A stretch of 5,305 bases of DNA, taken from an uncultured Prevotellaceae bacterium. GTDB taxonomy: Bacteria > Bacteroidota > Bacteroidia > Bacteroidales > Bacteroidaceae. The DNA is taken from positions 1-5,305 of the forward strand of contig CACYKX010000261.1 of assembly GCA_902775075.1 (NCBI GenBank). The letters are read 5' to 3'. Positions within the stretch are counted from its first letter, which is position 1, and each line of letters opens with the position of its first letter. Shown here one piece after another: positions 1 through 4,763 of this stretch. Under the pieces are notes generated by a model. The model ran no database searches, was not told the DNA's origin, and saw only the letters and a program-made list of their open reading frames with translations. The position numbers and the translations under genes were made by a program.

Positions 1-90
1 TTTGTTCATAGCTATCTGGCTGTGGACCGAATCATCACGTCCATGAAAGTAAGATTCGTTTCTATACAAGAAACTTAACTTATCCCGAAC
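1..90 (-). other. Unassigned open minus-strand stretch at the left edge, possible gene fragment
   Basis: On the minus strand, positions 90 down to 1 are open for 30 codons and continue past the left edge. The peptide includes the segments DKLSFLYRNESYFHGRDD and VHSQIAMNK and has an ordinary protein-like composition. Just upstream in that frame is a stop codon (93-91), with no ATG until 9-7, so if this is a gene its 5' end has been cut away where the hsdM reading begins. The two other readable options, plus frame 1 (ending at TAA 76-78) and plus frame 3 (ending at TGA 99-101), look no better. I do not recognise a family. It may be a neighbouring gene broken by a rearrangement, or chance, since 30 codons is short. 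Confidence 0.25.
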
Positions 91-117
91 TCAGGTTTTG
101 AGGATGCCAACCAGTAT

Positions 118-1269
118 ATGAAGGATGGCGTTTTGCTTCGTCAGGTTATCAATGTCATTGACCAACTTGACCTAGGCAACTATGAAGAAAGCCATGCTTT
201 CGGTGAGATTTATGAGTCCATCCTGAGAGAGATGCAGTCGGCAGGCTCTGCAGGTGAGTTCTATACACCACGTGCCTTGACAGACTTCATGGCAGAAATC
301 ATAGACCCTAAAGTTGGTGAAAAGATGGCAGACTTTGCCTGTGGTACCGGTGGGTTTTTAACGAGCTGGCTAAAAGCTCTTGACAAGAAGGTGAGGACGG
401 CAGAAGATAAAGAGGAATATGAAAATTCAATCTATGGCATTGAGAAAAAGCAATTCCCTTATATGCTGTGCGTCACAAATATGCTCCTGCATGACATTGA
501 TTCTCCAAGAGTGATGCACGACAATTCTCTGACAAAGGATGTGCTTAATTACACGGATGAAGACAAGTTCGATGTCATACTTATGAATCCACCATACGGA
601 GGTAGCGAGAAAAATGACATAAAGCAGCACTTCCCATCTGATTTGAGTTCCAGCGAGACAGCCGACCTATTTATGGTTCTTATCATGTATCGTCTTGCCG
701 AAAAAGGCCGTGCTGCGGTTATCCTTCCAGACGGTTTCCTGTTTGGCGCCGACAATGCGAAACTGGCAATCAAGGAAAAACTGCTTCGTGAATTCAACCT
801 TCACACTATTATCCGATTGCCTGGTAGCATTTTTGCACCTTACACATCAATTGCCACCAACATCCTTTTCTTCAATAAAGAAAAGGCAGAAGGCGCAGAA
901 GAGGGATTTAGCACGAAAGAAACATGGTTCTATCGTCTTGACATGCCAGAAGGCTATAAACATTTCTCTAAGACAAAGCCCATGCGAGCTGAACATTGTC
1001 AGCCAATCATCGACTGGTGGACTAATCGACAAGAGATTGTGGATGCAGAGAACAACGATGAGAAATCACGCTGTTTTACTGCGCAGCAGCTTCTTGACAT
1101 GGATTGTAACTTCGACCAATGCAAGTTCCCAAAGGACGAAGAAGAAATTCTTCCTCCAGCAGAACTCCTCGCCGACTACTTCAAGAAGCGCAAGGCTCTC
1201 GACCACGAGATAGACAAGACGTTGGCAGAAATACAGCGGATATTAGTAATAGAAATCAGCAAGGATTAG
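118..1269 (+). CDS. hsdM: Type I restriction-modification methyltransferase subunit HsdM, N-terminally truncated
   Basis: HsdM transfers a methyl group from S-adenosylmethionine to adenine N6 in the target chosen by HsdS, as part of the cytoplasmic M2S methylase or R2M2S restriction complex. Visible here: GEFYTPRAL (about residues 46-54), AdoMet-binding motif I DFACGTGGF (72-80) and catalytic motif IV NPPY (157-160), followed by the usual C-terminal part. From the first ATG the protein is 383 residues, whereas family members are typically about 480-530, so the N-terminal helical domain (the HsdM_N type) is missing. Family-like sequence already starts just upstream at FEDANQYM (about 97-120), but the same frame has a TAA at 76-78 and nothing HsdM-like before it. 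The 118 start is therefore only the first available ATG and probably not the ancestral start. The catalytic core looks intact; function without the N-terminal domain is doubtful. Next gene begins 23 bp downstream. Confidence 0.9.
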   Translation: MKDGVLLRQVINVIDQLDLGNYEESHAFGEIYESILREMQSAGSAGEFYTPRALTDFMAEIIDPKVGEKMADFACGTGGFLTSWLKALDKKVRTAEDKEEYENSIYGIEKKQFPYMLCVTNMLLHDIDSPRVMHDNSLTKDVLNYTDEDKFDVILMNPPYGGSEKNDIKQHFPSDLSSSETADLFMVLIMYRLAEKGRAAVILPDGFLFGADNAKLAIKEKLLREFNLHTIIRLPGSIFAPYTSIATNILFFNKEKAEGAEEGFSTKETWFYRLDMPEGYKHFSKTKPMRAEHCQPIIDWWTNRQEIVDAENNDEKSRCFTAQQLLDMDCNFDQCKFPKDEEEILPPAELLADYFKKRKALDHEIDKTLAEIQRILVIEISKD

Positions 1270-1292
1270 TACCCCCCTAAAAATGACGGACA

Positions 1293-2309
1293 ATGAAAGA
1301 CTTGACAGTTTCAAATATAGAACGCCAAAATGTACTCAACAACCGTTTTGCTGTTGACGAAATCCAAAAGCGACTTGACATTTCAGGTATGTTTTTCGAA
1401 GGTGAATATTGGTTGACAAAAAAAATGGTTGCTGATTTTTATGCTGTTGATATATCTACTATTGATAGATACCTTGGATCCAACAGCGAAGAATTAAAGC
1501 ATAACGGATATGTTTTATGTAAGGGTAAGTCGCTGAAAGAGTTTAAGTTGCAATTTGCTCACCTTATTAATGAGGCGAGCAAAACCACTCAATTGGGTCT
1601 CTTTAATTTTAGGGCTTTCCTCAATATTGGTATGTTGCTTACGGAGAGTGAAAAGGCAAAAACTTTGCGTAGCATGATTCTTGATTTAGTCATTGCAACG
1701 ATACATGAAAAAACAGGTGGAGGCACAAAGTTTATCAACAGGAGGGATGCCAACTATATTCCTGCTGCAATAACAGAGGAAAACTACCGCAGAAATCTCA
1801 CTTCGGCAATCAGTCAATATGTACAAGGACACCATACTTACAAATATGCGCAAGTGACTGACCTTATATATAAAGCGGTATTCAAGGAGAATGCGAAAGA
1901 GTACCGTGAGATACTATGCCTTGACAGCAAAGACAATGTGCGCCACACTCTGTATGCAGAAGTCCTGTTGGTAATTTCATCTTTTGAGAATGGAGTCGGA
2001 GCTGCTATACAGGAGCAATACAAGCAGAATGGTAAAAAAAAGCTGACTATCGAGGAAGTTGAGCAGATTGTTGGTGAACTGGCAGAGAATCCGATGCAGA
2101 AGCCTTATCTCAATGATGCCAGAACCAAAATGGCTTCGCGCGATTTCAGTTTTCGTGATGCCTATCATGGAAATATCGCTGAGTATCTTAAAGCTGTCAC
2201 CCCTGAGGAATTTGAACGGTTCATCGGAGACAAATCGGTTGACTTTGACCATATTTTAGAGAGCAATAAAGATGTGCTCAAACGCTTAAAACAGGCAGAG
2301 GATGAATAA
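1293..2309 (+). CDS. RhuM-like helix-turn-helix protein, putative antitoxin/regulator of the adjacent Doc toxin
   Basis: A 338-residue cytoplasmic protein. Residues about 35-65 (EGEYWLTKKMVADFYAVDIS onward) resemble the N-terminal winged-helix region of RhuM-family proteins, whose pattern is 'WLTQ..IAELF.VD...I..HL'. Residues about 100-135 (LFNFRAFLNIGMLL and following) resemble the next RhuM block. The C-terminal 100 residues are charged and helical-looking, with no family I can name. RhuM-like domains are known fused to Fic/Doc domains; here the Doc domain is the separate next gene, whose ATG lies inside this gene's last codons, suggesting translational coupling. By analogy with Phd-Doc it may neutralise Doc and repress the operon, but this is inference: I found no exact Fic-inhibitory motif (S/T)xxxE(G/N); the nearest is S229-S-F-E-N, one residue short. 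Two runs of eight A (1418-1425, 2034-2041) lie in the gene. Start: ATG 23 bp after hsdM. Confidence 0.72.
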   Translation: MKDLTVSNIERQNVLNNRFAVDEIQKRLDISGMFFEGEYWLTKKMVADFYAVDISTIDRYLGSNSEELKHNGYVLCKGKSLKEFKLQFAHLINEASKTTQLGLFNFRAFLNIGMLLTESEKAKTLRSMILDLVIATIHEKTGGGTKFINRRDANYIPAAITEENYRRNLTSAISQYVQGHHTYKYAQVTDLIYKAVFKENAKEYREILCLDSKDNVRHTLYAEVLLVISSFENGVGAAIQEQYKQNGKKKLTIEEVEQIVGELAENPMQKPYLNDARTKMASRDFSFRDAYHGNIAEYLKAVTPEEFERFIGDKSVDFDHILESNKDVLKRLKQAEDE

Positions 2310-2784
2310 CGAGATACAATATATCACTTACGAAGAAACATTGATGGTCTATCGTAAGATGATAGATGCCAGTGATGGAGGTTTTGCTGGAGTTCGAGAT
2401 GAAGGTGGCATACTTGCCACATTGGACTTCGTGCAGAATGACATATACTATCCGACCTTTGTGGAAAAGCTCTCTTATCTGGTCTTCAAGTTCTGCTCGG
2501 GGCATTATTTCAATGACGGGAACAAGCGTATAGCCTTAACCTTAGGAGCGTATTTCCTTCATAAGAATGGTTATCCTTGGGAGGCTTGCATATTCATGCG
2601 TCAGTTAGAGGCTATAGTTTATCATGTAGCCGCTTCGCATATTGACCAGGACCTTCTCTTGCGAATAATGAGAACATTTATGTCTGGAAAAGATTATGAC
2701 GAAGAACTGAAAATTGACATCGCCAATGCTATGAGTAATGGCGAGTTAGGTATAAATGGTGAAGATTACAACAAAGAAAACTGA
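2302..2784 (+). CDS. doc: Death-on-curing (Doc) type Fic-fold toxin
   Basis: The 160-residue protein carries H68-Y-F-N-D-G-N-K-R76, which fits the Doc version of the Fic motif, HxFx(D/N)(A/G)NKR, with catalytic histidine, acidic residue, phosphate-binding loop and terminal arginine all present. Upstream, VRDEGGILATL (31-41) matches the Doc block 'RDPGLLESAL'. Phage P1 Doc is a kinase that phosphorylates EF-Tu and stops translation; the lysine in GNK, in place of the glycine of AMPylating Fic proteins (GNGR), favours the Doc-like activity here. P1 Doc is 126 residues; the extra length is mainly a C-terminal tail (about 130-160) rich in charged residues and Asn. The start overlaps the upstream gene by 8 bp, a classic coupled toxin-antitoxin arrangement. 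Nothing suggests inactivation. The substrate is not shown by the sequence. Confidence 0.87.
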   Translation: MNNEIQYITYEETLMVYRKMIDASDGGFAGVRDEGGILATLDFVQNDIYYPTFVEKLSYLVFKFCSGHYFNDGNKRIALTLGAYFLHKNGYPWEACIFMRQLEAIVYHVAASHIDQDLLLRIMRTFMSGKDYDEELKIDIANAMSNGELGINGEDYNKEN

Positions 2785-2786
2785 CA

Positions 2787-3284
2787 ATGAAATATATTAA
2801 GATTATTCTTCTCATACTCTGTTTGTGTTGGGGACTTTTGTCCAATGCACAGACTGTTGGATATACATATAAGGCACTTGCTGCAGAAGGTTGCAATATG
2901 AAGTACAGCGTTGCGAAACAGGATACGATGTACTCCATCGTTGCCACAGTACGCTCTGACAGGATGAAGTTTCTCAGTGAGCCTACAATGAAGATAAGAA
3001 CGTTCTCTGGAAAATACCTTGAACTAAAGGGTACTGTGATTGGCAATGGGAGTCAATCAGCGGGCATTGTCAGTGGCAATGTTGTAATACCCGTAACGGA
3101 GGTAAGTTCTACCGCCCAGTTTTGGATTACTCCACAACAGTTTGAAATCTTGAATGAGGGTGTGGCAAAGATACGTTTGTCTATGACGCCGATGAATCAT
3201 GAGCGAACATTCAAGAAAGACAAGATTGGGAAGAAACTCTATCAGTTCTACCAGCAGGAGAAACAAAAAGATGAAAACTTCTAA
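2787..3284 (+). CDS. Small exported protein of unknown function
   Basis: A 165-residue protein starting 2 bp after the doc stop, so co-transcribed and probably translationally coupled. Residues 1-21 form a Sec signal peptide: K2 and K5, a hydrophobic core (about 6-18) and a likely signal peptidase I site after SNA (19-21), leaving a mature N-terminus QTVGYTY. No lipobox cysteine is placed correctly, so a periplasmic or secreted soluble protein is expected. The mature part alternates hydrophobic and polar residues in a beta-rich manner (about 45-115) with one cysteine near residue 36, and ends in a basic helical tail (KKDKIGKKLYQFYQQEKQK). I recognise no domain. An exported product is out of place between cytoplasmic toxin and RM genes. 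It could be a passenger gene of the inserted cassette or have a role in the envelope; the sequence does not decide. Confidence 0.75.
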   Translation: MKYIKIILLILCLCWGLLSNAQTVGYTYKALAAEGCNMKYSVAKQDTMYSIVATVRSDRMKFLSEPTMKIRTFSGKYLELKGTVIGNGSQSAGIVSGNVVIPVTEVSSTAQFWITPQQFEILNEGVAKIRLSMTPMNHERTFKKDKIGKKLYQFYQQEKQKDENF

Positions 3285-3299
3285 ATCAATTAGAACAGA

Positions 3300-3626
3300 A
3301 TGAACGGGAAACAATTAAAAAACAGCATACTGCAATGGGCTATACAAGGAAAACTTGTACCCCAAGACCCCAATGACGAACCAGCAAGCGTACTGCTTGA
3401 AAAGATTCGTCAGGAGAAAGAACGCTTGATCAAGGAGAAGAAAATCAAGCGAGACAAGAACGCGTCTATCATCTACCGTGGTGAGGACAATTCCTATTAT
3501 GAGAAGATACTTGCTACGGGGGAGGTAAAGTGCATAGATGCGGAGATACCGTTTGAGATTCCAAAGGGATGGGAATGGTGTAGAATGGGAATCTTGATTA
3601 TTACAATGGAAATATTTTGTGGTTGA
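3300..3626 (+). CDS. HsdS fragment 1: N-terminal conserved block and start of TRD1
   Basis: This is the translatable first part of the broken hsdS, 108 residues from ATG 3300. Residues 1-68 hold the conserved block (KNSILQWAIQGKLVPQDP, then a charged helix, then IIYRGEDNSYYE). The TRD1 entry IPFEIPKGWEWCR follows. After WCRMG (to 3590) the frame is wrong: the last 11 residues are unrelated to HsdS and end at TGA 3624-3626. The true continuation, NLDYYNGNILWLRTGELN, starts at 3590 in the other frame. On its own the product has no DNA-recognition domain and should be inactive. Confidence 0.8.
   Translation: MNGKQLKNSILQWAIQGKLVPQDPNDEPASVLLEKIRQEKERLIKEKKIKRDKNASIIYRGEDNSYYEKILATGEVKCIDAEIPFEIPKGWEWCRMGILIITMEIFCG
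3318..3503 (+). repeat. HsdS N-terminal conserved block, direct repeat copy 1
   Basis: This segment encodes KNSILQWAIQGKLVPQDP through IIYRGEDNSYYE and is paralogous to 4073-4271 in the same orientation. The proteins align without gaps apart from a few residues in the charged helix, and the DNA is clearly related though diverged in many third positions. Such paired blocks form the parallel helices that hold the two TRDs at a fixed spacing in HsdS. Confidence 0.8.
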
Positions 3627-4255
3627 GGACTGGAGAACTCAATAACGATGTAGTCTATGATACGGAGATAAAGATAACAGAGAAAGCCTTGCGAGAATGT
3701 TCATTACGATTAAACAAAATCGGAGATGTGATGATTGCCATGTATGGAGCAACTATAGGCAAAGTCGCTATTGCTGGAAAAGAAATGACTACAAATCAAG
3801 CTTGTTGTGCATGTACTCCTATTGGAGTTTTCAACTGGTTCTTATTCTATTTCCTGATGGGTAGCCAACTTGATTTTATCAAGAAAGGTGAAGGAGGTGC
3901 TCAGCCCAATATTTCAAGAGGAAAACTTATTAAGCACTTAATGCCTGTTCCACCCATAGAAGAGCAGCAAAGAATAGTATTAAAGATAAGAGAAGTATTA
4001 CCATATGTAGATAAATACGCTCATAGCCAGGATGCTCATAATCATCTTAATCAAAGTATAAGACCGCTGCTTCGCAAAAGTATATTGCAGGAAGCCATCC
4101 AAGGCAAACTTGTTCCCCAAGACCCGAGTGATGAACCTGCTTCCATTCTACTTCAACGTATTAGAGATGAGAAGCAAAGGCTTGTCAAGGAAAGTAAGTT
4201 AAAGAAGAAGGATTTGGTTGATACCATCATTTACAAAGGTGACAATAACAAGTAA
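3617..4255 (+). CDS. HsdS fragment 2: body of TRD1 and central conserved block
   Basis: The HsdS reading in frame 2 is recognisable from about 3590 (NLDYYNGNILW) to the TAA at 4253-4255. The position 3617 start is a TTG with no support as a real initiation site, so this part is probably not translated unless the upstream break is bypassed. It carries the TRD1 features GDVMIAMYGATIGKVAI, the block GGAQPNISR and PVPPIEEQQRIV. The central repeat KSILQEAIQGKLVPQDPSDE and IIYKGDNNK follow. It stops exactly inside the 10-bp tandem repeat. Confidence 0.75.
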   Translation: MWLRTGELNNDVVYDTEIKITEKALRECSLRLNKIGDVMIAMYGATIGKVAIAGKEMTTNQACCACTPIGVFNWFLFYFLMGSQLDFIKKGEGGAQPNISRGKLIKHLMPVPPIEEQQRIVLKIREVLPYVDKYAHSQDAHNHLNQSIRPLLRKSILQEAIQGKLVPQDPSDEPASILLQRIRDEKQRLVKESKLKKKDLVDTIIYKGDNNK

Positions 4256-4763
4256 TAACAAGTACTATGAGAGGATAAACAAGGAAGTCGTTGAGATAGA
4301 GTTACCTTGTGATTATCCGAATAGTTGGTGCGTGGTACGATTAAAGGATGTTTGCCAACTCATTGATGGGGTGAAGATGAGTGGGAAGGGTATCTGCCTT
4401 GACGCAAAGTATCTTCGTGGCAAATCGTCACCAACATACCTTGATAAAGGAAGATTCGTCAGAGTAAACGACAGCATAATCCTCGTGGATGGTGAAAACT
4501 CGGGTGAAGTATTTAATGTGCCAGTAGATGGATATATGGGTAGTACTTTCAAGCAGTTATGGCTAAGTACGGCAATGTACAAGCCATATCTATTGGCTTT
4601 TATCCTATTTTACAAGGAGGCATTACGCAATTCAAAAAGAGGTGCGGCAATACCACACCTCAATAAGGAATTATTCTACAATCTCCCAATAGGAATACCG
4701 CCATATCAAGAACAAGAACGAATAGCACAGCGAATTGACGCATTATTTCAGTTGCTCAAATAG
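4218..4763 (+). CDS. HsdS fragment 3: TRD2 and C-terminus
   Basis: The third piece of hsdS is back in frame 3. Genuine HsdS sequence starts after the duplication, at about 4264 (tyrosine codons of YYERINKEVVEIE). Residues encoded before that are out-of-frame reading from a TTG. The piece contains TRD2 (SWCVVRLKDV entry, VDGENSG, a GAAIPHLNKE block equivalent to the usual 'G..QP.I....' segment) and ends IPPYQEQERIAQRIDALFQLLK. It has no credible start codon of its own. Its last 21 bp overlap the 3' end of the convergent hsdS copy. Confidence 0.75.
   Translation: MIPSFTKVTITSNNKYYERINKEVVEIELPCDYPNSWCVVRLKDVCQLIDGVKMSGKGICLDAKYLRGKSSPTYLDKGRFVRVNDSIILVDGENSGEVFNVPVDGYMGSTFKQLWLSTAMYKPYLLAFILFYKEALRNSKRGAAIPHLNKELFYNLPIGIPPYQEQERIAQRIDALFQLLK
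4244..4263 (+). repeat. Perfect 10-bp tandem duplication that shifts the hsdS frame
   Basis: AATAACAAGT occurs twice back to back (4244-4253 and 4254-4263). The junction creates the TAA stop at 4253-4255. With one copy the codons would read GAC AAT AAC AAG TAC TAT GAG (DNNKYYE), matching EDNSYYE in the paralogous block of the first half and NKYYE at the start of the inverted cassette. Ten is not a multiple of three, so copy number changes between one and two switch the downstream TRD2 in or out of frame. Confidence 0.93.
4255..4271 (+). repeat. Inverted repeat, left arm (candidate inversion site in hsdS)
   Basis: The 17 bases ATAACAAGTACTATGAG match the reverse complement of 5289-5305 at 16 of 17 positions; the single difference is C versus T in a tyrosine codon. 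The arm begins in the second copy of the 10-bp duplication and runs into the start of TRD2. The homology probably continues leftwards, but its partner is cut off by the window edge, so the true length is unknown. Confidence 0.72.

Larger units (their letters stand above)
4073..4271 (+). repeat. HsdS central conserved block, direct repeat copy 2
   Basis: The second copy of the block at 3318-3503 encodes RKSILQEAIQGKLVPQDP through IIYKGDNNK and, after the extra 10 bp, YYE. It separates TRD1 from TRD2. Its 3' end is where the tandem duplication sits and where the inverted cassette shares sequence, so it is the natural crossover point for TRD2 exchange. Confidence 0.8.
3300..4763 (+). pseudogene. 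hsdS: Type I RM specificity subunit HsdS, split by two frameshifts
   Basis: HsdS sets the DNA target of the HsdM/HsdR complex through two target-recognition domains (TRDs) separated by conserved helical regions. In order: N-terminal conserved block (3318-3503), TRD1 (about 3504-4060, ending in PVPPIEEQQRIV), central conserved block (4073-4271), TRD2 (about 4272-4763, ending in GIPPYQEQERIAQRIDALF). The reading runs in frame 3 to about 3590, frame 2 from there to 4255, then frame 3 again to TAG 4761-4763. The first break fits a net deletion of 3n+1 bases at the start of TRD1. The second is a 10-bp tandem duplication. Joined, it would encode about 485 residues, slightly short of an intact two-TRD subunit. 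It begins 15 bp after the exported-protein gene. As written, only fragments can be translated, so the gene is off or dead. Confidence 0.88.

Noticed and set aside
58..74. GTTTCT/AGAAAC inverted repeat as an operator or recombinase site.
   Set aside because: A six-bp stem with a five-base loop is expected by chance and no partner copy is seen elsewhere in the window.
695..1213. 172-codon plus-strand open frame inside hsdM.
   Set aside because: It is the shifted shadow of HsdM, with a Ser/Arg-rich composition and no domain; the HsdM frame there has clear family sequence.
1272..1277. Run of six C between hsdM and the HTH gene, as a possible phase-variation tract.
   Set aside because: Only six bases long and intergenic with no promoter elements visible around it; too short to be a convincing contingency tract.
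2034..2050. Programmed -1 frameshift at A-AAA-AAG in the HTH gene.
   Set aside because: The -1 frame ends after only six codons and no stimulatory stem is evident, so a functional product is unlikely.
2787..2850. Lipoprotein signal peptide for the exported protein.
   Set aside because: Cysteines 12 and 14 are inside the hydrophobic core and no cysteine follows a lipobox; the SNA site fits signal peptidase I better.
2729..3046. 105-codon minus-strand open frame opposite the exported protein gene.
   Set aside because: Antisense shadow; the plus-strand frame has a signal peptide and tight operon spacing, whereas this one has no recognisable features.
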